In this document: positions 1-7,008 of the stretch, piece by piece
How the letters are laid out: every line of letters begins with the position of its first letter
Position numbering within the stretch: position 1 is the stretch's first letter
Assembly: GCA_900770275.1 (NCBI GenBank)
Contig: CAAGJS010000240.1
Location: 1 to 10,892, forward strand
DNA from: Erysipelotrichaceae bacterium
GTDB taxonomy: Bacteria > Bacillota_I > Bacilli_A > Erysipelotrichales > Erysipelotrichaceae
Direction: 5' to 3'
Length of the DNA: 10,892 nt
Program-made: the position numbers and the translations under genes
Notes under the pieces: generated by a model
What the model was told of the DNA's origin: nothing
The model's database searches: none
The model's input: the letters and a program-made list of their open reading frames with translations, nothing else

Positions 1-1641
1 ATTGAGACATCGGATCAGCTGGTGAACTCGGAATTTTTCAATACATTTCTGGACCAGTATCTGAATCATCTGGAGACGTCGCGCCGGGATCTGCACGATT
101 TTTTGTATGCGGGTGGTCGGACGCGGATTCAGGTACGTGAAGATTTGAAGAATTCGATCAAGCTGCTGATGTTTATGAATATGGACCGGGCCAATATGCG
201 CTATGTCCAGTTTCCGGACCAGTTTCTAGAAGTGGTAAGTGATATTTACCGGTGGTGGCGCAGCCTGCAGCGGTATTCCATTTTCTATTCGCAGAATTCG
301 GACAGCTATCAGACCAATGCATTTATGAATGTGGATACGCAGATCAATGCGATTGCCAGGGAACTGTTCCGTACGCTGGAGCGCAATATCACAGGTGTTG
401 CGGACAATATGTACCGTCAGCTTCAGGCCGGCACCAATGCGTCTTTGTTACTGAAGAACTATGACTGGGACTGTCCGCAGGCGTATGCGAAGCTGCGTAA
501 TATTGCCTTCGTGCATACGATCATGGTTCGTACGCCGCTGATCATTGAGACCAAATCCAATAAGCGAACCAATGTCTTTCAGGATCATACCCATAATCCG
601 ATCGAGGATTTTGCGGGCGATCCGAAGGACTGGGTCTGCTATCCGGCATGGGCGGGAGAGTCGCTGATCTATACCTATTTCTATCAGGACTATATGAGCT
701 CCTGCGTCGCCTCCTCCGGTTTATTCCAGCTGGCAAGGGAAGAGGATTGTCATCGGAAGCCGGATGCGATTCTTCTGTTCGGCAATCCGGATGGAACGAA
801 GGATACAGTTTTCTGGAAGGATCAGGAAAACGGAATCTGGGTCGGCAAGACGTCCGCGTCGCCGGAGATTGATTATTTTGGCTATGCGAAGAAGTCAATT
901 CTGACGCTGAACAACCTGGTCATGATGGAGCGCGGCTGGCTGCCGATTCATGGCTCGATGGTCAACCTGTATCTGAAGGATGGACGGAAGAAGAGTCTGA
1001 TGTTCATGGGTGATTCGGGTGCCGGCAAATCGGAGACGCTGGAAGCTCTGAGCAATATTGCTTCGGATCTGATCGATCATCAGGAGACGGTATTCGATGA
1101 TATGGGCAGTATTCATATCAATGAGGAAGGAAAGCTGGTTGCGGAAGGTACGGAGATCGGTGCCTTCGTGCGGCTGGATGATCTGGATCAGGCGACGGCC
1201 TACAAGGAACTGGATCGTTCGATCTTCTTCAATCCGGACAAGAAGAATGCCCGGGTCGTGATGCCGGCGGCACCCTACAAGACTGTCGTCAGGGAACATC
1301 CGGTGGACTGCCTTTTCTATGCGAATAACTACGATGACAAGCGGGGTATGCATCTGTTTGAAAGTGCGGCAGAGGCGAAGAAGACATTTGTGGAAGGCAA
1401 GCGCAATGCCTTAGGCACGACGCAGGAGAAAGGCCTGTCGTCGACGTTCTTTGCCAACCCCTTTGGACCGATGCAGCGGCAGGAAGAGTGCAGCGTTTTG
1501 ATCGATCGCATGTTTGAGAAGTTAATCGAGGACCATATTCCGCTGGGCGAGGTATATACGTGCCTTGGTCTACCCGATAAAGGAAACCACGGCATTGAAA
1601 AGGCAGCGGAAGAACTGCTGGAGTTTGTCAAAGAGTCTTAA
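1..1641 (+). CDS. PEP carboxykinase/HPr kinase-like P-loop protein, 5' end outside window
   Basis: The reading frame is open from base 1 (Ile-Glu-Thr-Ser-Asp-Gln-Leu, then a GTG at 22), so the true start probably lies to the left; at least 546 residues are visible. The clearest motif is a Walker A loop, GDSGAGKSE (about bases 1009-1035), preceded by a Gly-Trp-Leu-Pro-Ile-His-Gly segment. It resembles the nucleotide loops of HPr kinase and ATP-type PEP carboxykinase. About 20 residues further on, Phe-Asp-Asp (about 1093-1101) could be the metal-binding acidic pair. The roughly 300 residues before the P-loop match no domain I can name; they are rich in aromatic residues and have no clear membrane segment. 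The protein probably binds and may transfer phosphate from ATP or GTP in the cytoplasm. The substrate is unknown, and I would not call it a true PEP carboxykinase. A terminator follows, so it is the last gene of its transcript. Confidence 0.7.
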   Translation: METSDQLVNSEFFNTFLDQYLNHLETSRRDLHDFLYAGGRTRIQVREDLKNSIKLLMFMNMDRANMRYVQFPDQFLEVVSDIYRWWRSLQRYSIFYSQNSDSYQTNAFMNVDTQINAIARELFRTLERNITGVADNMYRQLQAGTNASLLLKNYDWDCPQAYAKLRNIAFVHTIMVRTPLIIETKSNKRTNVFQDHTHNPIEDFAGDPKDWVCYPAWAGESLIYTYFYQDYMSSCVASSGLFQLAREEDCHRKPDAILLFGNPDGTKDTVFWKDQENGIWVGKTSASPEIDYFGYAKKSILTLNNLVMMERGWLPIHGSMVNLYLKDGRKKSLMFMGDSGAGKSETLEALSNIASDLIDHQETVFDDMGSIHINEEGKLVAEGTEIGAFVRLDDLDQATAYKELDRSIFFNPDKKNARVVMPAAPYKTVVREHPVDCLFYANNYDDKRGMHLFESAAEAKKTFVEGKRNALGTTQEKGLSSTFFANPFGPMQRQEECSVLIDRMFEKLIEDHIPLGEVYTCLGLPDKGNHGIEKAAEELLEFVKES

Positions 1642-1669
1642 ATATATCTGAATCAGAAAATACATCAGG

Positions 1670-1693
1670 CCGGGATCGTTCGATCCCGGTTTT
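1670..1693 (+). terminator. Rho-independent terminator after the P-loop gene
   Basis: Arms 1670-1678 and 1681-1689 are perfectly complementary (CCGGGATCG / CGATCCCGG), giving at least an 8-bp stem with a GTTC loop. Four T residues follow directly. It lies 28 bases after the stop codon and separates this gene from the ABC exporter. Confidence 0.85.
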
Positions 1694-1734
1694 CAGGTGC
1701 GGAACATTGACGATGAAAAACAAAAAATTTTCTC

Positions 1735-1763
1735 TTGCACAATACCCCACGGGGGTATATATT
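1735..1763 (+). promoter_or_regulatory. Promoter of the ABC exporter operon
   Basis: A possible -35 box TTGCAC (1735-1740; 3 of 6 consensus bases) lies exactly 17 bases before TATATT (1758-1763; 5 of 6). An A/T-rich stretch (about 1711-1734) lies upstream and could act as an UP element. The spacer is almost entirely the first palindromic operator, so a bound repressor would block RNA polymerase. Transcription would start near 1770, leaving a leader of about 40 bases. Confidence 0.6.
1742..1758. promoter_or_regulatory. Operator 1, CsoR/CstR-type palindrome
   Basis: This is a perfect inverted repeat, ATACCCC-ACG-GGGGTAT, with 7-bp arms and a 3-bp centre. Palindromes with a TACC(C) half, a short centre and a (G)GGTA half are typical of CsoR/CstR/FrmR-family repressors, which sense Cu(I), persulfide or formaldehyde. 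It lies between the -35 and -10 boxes. The 17-bp promoter spacer argues against MerR-type control, which normally uses 19-20 bp. Confidence 0.65.
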
Positions 1764-1779
1764 TGTCCGCGTAAGATAA

Positions 1780-1796
1780 ATACCCCCACAGGGTAT
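1780..1796. promoter_or_regulatory. Operator 2, CsoR/CstR-type palindrome near the ribosome binding site
   Basis: This is a second copy of the motif, ATACCC-CCACA-GGGTAT, with 6-bp arms and a 5-bp centre. Its centre is 38 bp from that of operator 1. It lies in the transcribed leader, two bases before the GGAGG ribosome binding site (1799-1803), so it could act as a second repressor site or as an RNA hairpin near the start of translation. Confidence 0.6.
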
Positions 1797-1808
1797 ATGG
1801 AGGATAGG

Positions 1809-2588
1809 ATGACAGACAACATTCTTGAAGTCAAAGGACTGAAGAAACAGTATCACGGCAAAAATGGGACTGTGGATGCGGTGAAGGGAATTTCGTTTCA
1901 TGTCGAACGTGGAGAGATCTTCGGTTTCCTTGGGGCCAACGGTGCAGGAAAGTCGACCACGATCAATATGGTAACGACGCAGTTGCTGCCAAGCGGCGGA
2001 CAGATTCTGATCGATGGAAAGGATCTGACCGGTGATGTGGCTGCGATTCGGCGCAAGATCGGCGTCGTCGCGCAGCATAACAACCTGGAGCGCAATCTGA
2101 CGGCTCAAGAGAATCTGTATTTCCATGGCCGCTACTTCGGTATGGATCCAAAAACGATTTCTGAACGTTCGGAAGAACTGCTGAAGAAGTTCGGACTTTA
2201 TGATCGGTGCAATGACTATGTGAAAAATTATTCCGGCGGTATGGCACAGCGCCTCAAGATTGCGCGGGCTATGCTGCATCATCCGGAGATTCTCTTTCTC
2301 GATGAGCCGACGACAGGCCTGGATCCGAACTACCGCAACATTCTCTGGGATCAGATGCTCAAGATGAACAAGGAAGGGACGACAATCTTCCTTACGACCC
2401 ATTACATGGAAGAGGTCGAAAACTTCTGCTCGCATGTCGCGATCATGAAGAAGGGTGAGATGCTTGCCTATGGAACGGTGAAGGAACTGGAAGAAAAGAC
2501 GCACACCAATTCGCTGAATGATGTGTTCCTGGTTCTGACAAACAGAGATGGCGTCGATGATCGCAAGAGTGCTAATGGAGAGGAGTAA
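1809..2588 (+). CDS. ABC-2 type exporter, ATP-binding protein
   Basis: A 259-residue ABC ATPase that powers the membrane protein encoded just downstream. Motifs in order: Walker A GANGAGKST (residues 42-50), Q-loop near Gln89, signature YSGGMAQR (141-148), Walker B ILFLDEP (161-167), D-loop Gly-Leu-Asp (170-172) and the switch His198. The GANGAGKST loop, the YSGGMAQR signature and the Thr-Thr-Gly-Leu-Asp-Pro motif fit the DrrA/CcmA-like subfamily that works with ABC-2 permeases in export of drugs, lipids or other hydrophobic molecules. The frame continues upstream to 1707, but ATG 1809 is chosen because GGAGG (1799-1803) sits five bases before it and the extra codons would run across the promoter and both operators. 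The substrate cannot be told from sequence; control by a metal- or sulfur-sensing repressor is inferred from the operators. Confidence 0.92.
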   Translation: MTDNILEVKGLKKQYHGKNGTVDAVKGISFHVERGEIFGFLGANGAGKSTTINMVTTQLLPSGGQILIDGKDLTGDVAAIRRKIGVVAQHNNLERNLTAQENLYFHGRYFGMDPKTISERSEELLKKFGLYDRCNDYVKNYSGGMAQRLKIARAMLHHPEILFLDEPTTGLDPNYRNILWDQMLKMNKEGTTIFLTTHYMEEVENFCSHVAIMKKGEMLAYGTVKELEEKTHTNSLNDVFLVLTNRDGVDDRKSANGEE

Positions 2589-2592
2589 GGAT

Positions 2593-3387
2593 ATGGATGA
2601 AAAGAAACTGACAAAAATTGCCTTCTGGGCAATGGTTGAGAGAGATCTGCTCGTTCAGTGGCGGGATAAGTGGGAGTTTGTGTTCCGCGTCGGGATGTTA
2701 CCGTTTATTCTGATCCTGGTATATGGGTATATGCTGCCGGCGGTCGGCATCCTTCCAGAGAGTTTTCCGACCCATATGTTCTGCGGCATGATCGGCATGT
2801 CGATGCTGATTACGGGCATTCATGGAACTGCAGTTCCGGTATCGATGGACTTTCACAATCTGCGTGAAATTGAGGATCGTCTGCTGGCTCCGGTTTCGAG
2901 CAGCACTGTCGCCTATGCGAAGATGTTCGTCGGTATTCTGGAATCCTTCATCGGCGGCCTGATCGTTCTTCCGATTTCGCTGATCTTCATGGGTTCAAGA
3001 ATTTCGATTCAGATGACGGCTGCTTCTGTGCCTCTTCTGCTTCTAGTGCTTGTTCTGACGGCAGTTGCTTCGGCGGTACTTGGTCTTCTGGCCGGTACAA
3101 TCGTGAAGCCGTCGCAGGTTGCGGCAATGTTCCCGGGATTTCTGATGCCGGTCGTCTTCCTTGGCAGTATCTTCTATACCTGGAAACAGCTTGCGCCACT
3201 GCCGGCAATGCAGGTGATTACGCTGCTGGATCCGCTGACATGGATTAATGAAGCGATCCGCGCCATCATGACGCCGCAGATTGACAGTCTTCCGCTGCTG
3301 CTGACCGTGATCGGTATCGCTGCCTGGATTCTTGGTATGGGCGCGGTCGCACTGAAGCGGTTTGACCGGATGGTTTACAACCATTGA
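2593..3387 (+). CDS. ABC-2 type exporter, membrane permease
   Basis: A 264-residue membrane protein, partner of the preceding ATPase. A short cytoplasmic N-terminus (Glu-Arg-Asp-Leu-Leu-Val-Gln-Trp-Arg-Asp) leads into about six hydrophobic segments. Between the second and third lies the Asp-Arg-Leu-Leu-Ala-Pro-Val-Ser stretch typical of ABC-2 permeases, where it forms the coupling helix contacting the ATPase. The ATG at 2593 is chosen because a purine-rich site (GGAGAGGAG, about 2577-2585) precedes it by seven bases; in-frame starts at 2548 and 2575 would overlap the ATPase gene. The gap to the ATPase stop is four bases, so the two are surely co-transcribed. A dimer of this protein with two ATPases would form the exporter. 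The substrate is unknown. Confidence 0.9.
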   Translation: MDEKKLTKIAFWAMVERDLLVQWRDKWEFVFRVGMLPFILILVYGYMLPAVGILPESFPTHMFCGMIGMSMLITGIHGTAVPVSMDFHNLREIEDRLLAPVSSSTVAYAKMFVGILESFIGGLIVLPISLIFMGSRISIQMTAASVPLLLLVLVLTAVASAVLGLLAGTIVKPSQVAAMFPGFLMPVVFLGSIFYTWKQLAPLPAMQVITLLDPLTWINEAIRAIMTPQIDSLPLLLTVIGIAAWILGMGAVALKRFDRMVYNH

Positions 3388-3395
3388 TGAATCAT

Positions 3396-3446
3396 TGAAA
3401 ATGCCGGAGTTTCCGTGTCACACGGGCTTCGGCATTTTCAGTTTCT
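3396..3446 (+). terminator. Terminator of the ABC exporter operon
   Basis: This is a long hairpin. Arms 3396-3409 and 3427-3440 pair over 14 bp with one G-U pair, and an inner stem CCGTG/CACGG (3413-3417 with 3421-3425) closes on a TCA loop. A T-rich stretch follows (GTTTCTT). It starts eight bases after the permease stop codon. Confidence 0.88.
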
Positions 3447-3475
3447 TGCGACAGGCAGGCATGCGCTATCATAGT
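3446..3475 (+). promoter_or_regulatory. Possible promoter of the acetyltransferase-decarboxylase operon
   Basis: TTGCGA (3446-3451) is followed after 18 bases by CATAGT (3470-3475), each with 4 of 6 consensus bases; TATCAT (3467-3472), at 15-base spacing, overlaps it as an alternative. A promoter is expected here because a strong terminator lies just upstream. The exact boxes are uncertain. Confidence 0.35.
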
Positions 3476-3500
3476 AAGCAAATAAAACGGGAGAATCGTT

Positions 3501-4082
3501 ATGAGTGAGTGGAAGATTCGTACAGCAGATCCGGAAAAAGACGCCAAGGCGTGTCTGGCCATTTACCGTCCGTATGTTGAGCATACGGCAATTACATTTG
3601 AATATACGGTGCCTTCCGTTGAGGAGTTCCGCAGCCGCATGGAACATATGCTGGAACGCTATCCGTATCTTGTTATCGAACGCGATGGGAAGATCGGCGG
3701 CTATGCCTACGTGTCCCCGTTCAAGGAGCGTGAAGCCTATGACTATTCCGTCGAGACATCAATCTATCTGGATGAGGCGTATCGGCATCAGGGCTTAGGA
3801 AAGGAACTGTATTTCGCTTTGGAGGACATTCTGAAAGAAATGGGCGTGTGCAATGTCAATGCCTGCATCGGCGTTCCGCCAGAAGGAACGATTCTTCCAT
3901 TCCTTGATAACAACAGTATGGATTTCCATACCCATCTTGGCTATCGCCTGGTCGGCCGCTTTCACAGCTGCGGCTACAAGTTTTCAACATGGATTGACAT
4001 GGTATGGATGGAAAAGATGATACAGGACCATCCATCGTCTCCGGCTCCTCTTCACCTTTATCCTGAGGTTCGACGGGACTGA
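3501..4082 (+). CDS. GNAT N-acetyltransferase, phosphinothricin acetyltransferase-like
   Basis: A 193-residue cytoplasmic enzyme that would move an acetyl group from acetyl-CoA to an amine. The N-terminal Ile-Tyr-Arg-Pro-Tyr-Val-Glu-His-Thr-Ala-Ile-Thr-Phe-Glu (residues 21-34) is characteristic of the PAT/Bar/YwnH branch of the GNAT superfamily. The acetyl-CoA pyrophosphate loop is Arg-His-Gln-Gly-Leu-Gly (95-100), following the Ser-Val-Glu-Thr-Ser-Ile-Tyr-Leu strand; Trp-Ile-Asp-Met-Val-Trp-Met-Glu-Lys near the C-terminus also fits. The start is supported by GGGAGA (3489-3494), six bases upstream. Family members acetylate phosphinothricin, methionine sulfoximine or other amino-acid-like compounds; the substrate here is unknown. 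The stop codon lies two bases before the decarboxylase start, so the two are probably translationally coupled and may act on related amines. Confidence 0.88.
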   Translation: MSEWKIRTADPEKDAKACLAIYRPYVEHTAITFEYTVPSVEEFRSRMEHMLERYPYLVIERDGKIGGYAYVSPFKEREAYDYSVETSIYLDEAYRHQGLGKELYFALEDILKEMGVCNVNACIGVPPEGTILPFLDNNSMDFHTHLGYRLVGRFHSCGYKFSTWIDMVWMEKMIQDHPSSPAPLHLYPEVRRD

Positions 4083-4084
4083 CT

Positions 4085-5503
4085 ATGGAAAAGTATTTTG
4101 GAAATCTGGAGCAGCAGCTTCGCGCCTATTGTAGACAGGGTCAGACGCCGCTGCACATGCCGGGACATAAGCGCAGAGTCTCAGTAACAGATGCCATTGA
4201 CAGTTCACTCGATTTTACGGAAGTCGAAGGAACGGATGATCTGCATCATGCAAAAGGCATTTTGAAAGAGGCGATGGACCGTACCGCTGCCCTCTATGGA
4301 GCCAGACGTACCTGGTATCTTGTCAATGGCAGTACGTGCGGCAATCTGGCCGGTATTTCGGCAATGACGAGGGAAGGCGATGAAGTGATTGTGGCGCGCA
4401 ACTGTCACCGCTCCATCTTTCATGCGCTGCAATTGCGCAATCTGAAGGTGCACTGGGTGATGCCCGTGTATCTGAAGGAGTATGGCATCTATGGATCCCT
4501 TTCGACGAGAACTGTCCGACAGGCACTGGATGATTTTCCAGATTCCAGGGCAGTCATACTCACCAGCCCAACGTATGAAGGTGTGATCAGCGACATTCGC
4601 AGCATCGTTTCCGCTGCCCATGCGCATGGTATTCCGGTCTTTGTGGATGAGGCACACGGTGTTCATTTTGGCTTCGGAAGTCTGCCGGATAGCGCCGTTG
4701 GCTGCGGAGCGGATCTTGTTGTTCAGAGTCCCCATAAGACACTGTTCTCGGCAACGCAGACCGCATGGCTTCATCTGAACGGAGATCTTGTTTCCGAAGA
4801 TAAGGTTGAACAGCAGCTCGGAATCTTTGAAACATCGTCGCCATCCTATCCGCTGCTCATGAGTCTTGATGGATGCTCCGGGGCATGGCAGCAGAACGGT
4901 GAAGAATATTGTGACCGGTGGATGGACATGATCGTTGATTTTGACCGGACAGCTGCCGGTCTGAAACATATGCGGATTCTATGTCATCCTGACAATATGT
5001 CCTATCCGGGAATCTTTGTGTATGACCCGGGAAAGATTCTGATTCACAGTCCGATGTCCGGGGCGAAGCTTCTTCAGCTTCTCCATGATCAGTATCATTT
5101 CACGCTGGAAATGGCGGAGGGGAATAACGTGCTGGCAATGACAAGTGCCGCCGATGATCCTAAGGAAATTCATCGTTTTGCTCTGGCTCTGCATGAAATT
5201 GATGACCATATTTCAGAGGAAGAGGAAAAGGCGGATGATATTGCCGCAATGCTGCAGCTTCCGACCGCATTCATGAATATTCATGACGCGGTGGAGAGTG
5301 ATCACGTTTCCGTCCCACTGTTTGAAGCGGAAGGGAAGACTGCCGGGGAATATGTTTTTCTTTATCCGCCTGGAATTCCAATGATTGTTCCGGGCGAGGT
5401 CATTGAACCGGCACAGCTTGATTTCTTCCATCAGGCACTGCAGGAAGGCTATGAAATCCGTACAAGCCAATCTGCGGATGGCAATATTCTTATCTGCCGG
5501 TAA
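4085..5503 (+). CDS. Short-form Orn/Lys/Arg decarboxylase (PLP-dependent, fold type I)
   Basis: A 472-residue enzyme of the group III basic amino acid decarboxylases, close in length to the Bacillus SpeA/YaaO type (about 480-490 residues) rather than the long inducible CadA/AdiA type. It would remove CO2 from arginine, lysine or ornithine to give agmatine, cadaverine or putrescine. Diagnostic segments are HMPGHKR (residues 24-30), Gly-Ser-Thr-Cys-Gly-Asn in the cofactor phosphate region (82-87), Asp-Glu-Ala-His-Gly with the pyridine-binding Asp188, and Ser-Pro-His-Lys with the Schiff-base Lys218. The shorter C-terminal domain (from about 375) ends normally with Pro-Pro-Gly-Ile-Pro and Pro-Gly-Glu. 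Which amino acid is used cannot be read from these motifs. It starts two bases after the acetyltransferase stop and is followed by a strong terminator, so it is the last gene of the operon. Confidence 0.92.
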   Translation: MEKYFGNLEQQLRAYCRQGQTPLHMPGHKRRVSVTDAIDSSLDFTEVEGTDDLHHAKGILKEAMDRTAALYGARRTWYLVNGSTCGNLAGISAMTREGDEVIVARNCHRSIFHALQLRNLKVHWVMPVYLKEYGIYGSLSTRTVRQALDDFPDSRAVILTSPTYEGVISDIRSIVSAAHAHGIPVFVDEAHGVHFGFGSLPDSAVGCGADLVVQSPHKTLFSATQTAWLHLNGDLVSEDKVEQQLGIFETSSPSYPLLMSLDGCSGAWQQNGEEYCDRWMDMIVDFDRTAAGLKHMRILCHPDNMSYPGIFVYDPGKILIHSPMSGAKLLQLLHDQYHFTLEMAEGNNVLAMTSAADDPKEIHRFALALHEIDDHISEEEEKADDIAAMLQLPTAFMNIHDAVESDHVSVPLFEAEGKTAGEYVFLYPPGIPMIVPGEVIEPAQLDFFHQALQEGYEIRTSQSADGNILICR

Positions 5504-5513
5504 ACATGGATGA

Positions 5514-5546
5514 AAAACATCCCCGCTCACTGAACGGGGATGTTTT
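5514..5546. terminator. Bidirectional terminator between the decarboxylase and scfB
   Basis: A perfect 12-bp stem (AAAACATCCCCG 5514-5525 with CGGGGATGTTTT 5535-5546) encloses a 9-base loop. The A/T ends give a T run in either direction. It lies 10 bases after the plus-strand decarboxylase stop and two bases beyond the minus-strand scfB stop, so it serves both convergent operons. Confidence 0.93.
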
Positions 5547-5548
5547 GA

Positions 5549-6991
5549 TCAGAGCGAATTTTGTGAGGAACAGCTGCTTTCGCATTCTTCGTCGCAGTTT
5601 TCTGTGTTTGCGGAAGTCTGGCCGCGCATCGCTGCCGCAACCTGAATCATGATGGCACACTCGATCCGCTTGCGGAAGATCTTACAGCCATATTCATAGG
5701 TACCGTGAATGTCACCGGTGGAATGGTAGGCATTGGCTGCACATCCGCCGGCGCAGTACAGCTTCGCCCAGCAGTCTTTGCACTCGGGACGGCTGTAGAC
5801 GTTGCAAGACTTGAATTCATCGCGCAGGGCGGTGTTTGTGATGCCATGGTAGATGTCGCCAAGTTTATAGGCAGCGTCACCGACAAACTGATGACAGGGA
5901 TAGAGATCGCCCCAGGCCGTAACGGCGACATATTCGGTACCGGAACCGCAGCCGGAGATGCGCTTGTAAATGCATGGTCCATGGGCCAGGTTGATCATGT
6001 AGTGATAGAAAGTGATCGGATGACCTTCTTCTTCGCGGCGTACCATGTCCCTGGCAAGAATTTCATACTGCTCAAACAGCTTGGGAAGATCTTCTTCCGT
6101 TAATGCGCTGGGACTGGAAGGATCCGCAACGACCGGCTCCATGGACAGCTCCGTGAAGCCGAGATCATCGGCCATGTGGAAGAGATCCTTGGTGAAATCC
6201 GTGTTGTAGTGTGTAAATGTTCCGCGCATGTAGTAGTTCTTGTCGCCGCGCGCCTTGACCAGTTTCTGGAACTTCGGGACGATGGTGCCATAGCTTCCCT
6301 TGCCATTGATATCGACACGGAACCGGTCATTGACTTCCTTGCGGCCATCGAGGGAAAGGACGACGTTGTAGCATTCCTTGTTTGCCCATGCGATGACTTC
6401 ATCGTTCAGATTGACGCCGTTAGTGGTCAGGGTGAAACGGAAATTCTTTCCTTTTTCTTTTTCGATGCTGCGGGCATAGGCAACAATCTGCCTGCAGACG
6501 TCGAAGTTGACCAGGGGCTCGCCGCCGAAGAAATCAACTTCAAGATTGCGGCGTGTACCGGAATGTTCGATGAGAAAATCAATCGCGCGCTTTCCGGTTT
6601 CAAAATCCATGAGGCCGGCTTTGCCATGGAACTTGCCCTGTGCCGCAAAACAGTAGGAACAGTTGAGATTGCAGGTATGCGCGACCAGCAGGCACATGGC
6701 CTTGATAACGTTGGACTGATTCTTCAGCTTCGGCGCAAGATACGCAAAGGTGTCGCTGGTAAACAGCTTTCCCTCGTCGATAAGTTCCTGAATGTCGCTG
6801 AAGACATCGCTGATGTCGCTGTCTGTAACCGTGGGATAGTTTTTCCTGAGTTCTGCGGCCGCTTCTTCTTTCGTCTTACCCTGATCCAGCAGGGCAATCG
6901 CATCATATGTCACATCGTCGGTGACATGTACGCTGGCACTGTAAGTGTCCAGGACGATGTTGTATCCGTTCATTTTGTATTGATGAATCAT
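5549..6991 (-). CDS. scfB: SCIFF peptide maturase, radical SAM/SPASM thioether-forming enzyme
   Basis: A 480-residue enzyme that uses S-adenosylmethionine and iron-sulfur clusters to form a thioether between a cysteine sulfur and a carbon of another residue in the ScfA peptide. The N-terminus (Met-Ile-His-Gln-Tyr-Lys-Met-Asn-Gly-Tyr-Asn-Ile-Val-Leu-Asp) is near-diagnostic for SCIFF maturases and begins the peptide-recognition region (about 1-85). The radical SAM motif CNLNCSYC gives Cys107, Cys111 and Cys114; GGEPL is at 156-160. The SPASM region holds Cys340, Cys348, GDLYPC (Cys366), Cys396, Cys404, Cys407, Cys413, Cys417 and Cys436, which should bind two auxiliary clusters. After about residue 455 comes an unusual tail with Cys466, Cys470 and Cys474. 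The ATG at 6991 follows GGAAGGGG. The gene lies 85 bases after scfA, with a hairpin between, and ends at the bidirectional terminator. Homologues are CteB of Clostridium thermocellum and Tte1186. Confidence 0.96.
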   Translation of the reverse strand: MIHQYKMNGYNIVLDTYSASVHVTDDVTYDAIALLDQGKTKEEAAAELRKNYPTVTDSDISDVFSDIQELIDEGKLFTSDTFAYLAPKLKNQSNVIKAMCLLVAHTCNLNCSYCFAAQGKFHGKAGLMDFETGKRAIDFLIEHSGTRRNLEVDFFGGEPLVNFDVCRQIVAYARSIEKEKGKNFRFTLTTNGVNLNDEVIAWANKECYNVVLSLDGRKEVNDRFRVDINGKGSYGTIVPKFQKLVKARGDKNYYMRGTFTHYNTDFTKDLFHMADDLGFTELSMEPVVADPSSPSALTEEDLPKLFEQYEILARDMVRREEEGHPITFYHYMINLAHGPCIYKRISGCGSGTEYVAVTAWGDLYPCHQFVGDAAYKLGDIYHGITNTALRDEFKSCNVYSRPECKDCWAKLYCAGGCAANAYHSTGDIHGTYEYGCKIFRKRIECAIMIQVAAAMRGQTSANTENCDEECESSCSSQNSL

Positions 6992-7008
6992 AGGGGTCCC
7001 CTTCCATG

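Noticed and set aside
1707..1712. TTGACG as an alternative -35 box for the exporter
   Set aside because: No acceptable -10 box lies 16-18 bases downstream; TTGCAC with TATATT is better placed.
1735..1763. MerR-type regulation of the exporter promoter
   Set aside because: MerR-type promoters have a 19-20 bp spacer; here it is 17 bp, and the C/G-tract palindrome fits CsoR-type repressors better.
1707..1808. An N-terminal extension of the exporter ATPase from 1707
   Set aside because: The added residues match no ABC fold and would overlap the promoter and operators; GGAGG sets the start at 1809.
1665..2504. A 279-codon minus-strand open frame across the exporter promoter and ATPase gene
   Set aside because: It would run through a terminator, two operators and a promoter, and has no ribosome site or known motif.
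4205..4969. A 254-codon minus-strand open frame inside the decarboxylase gene
   Set aside because: It is a shadow of the decarboxylase; no domain or credible start signal is seen.
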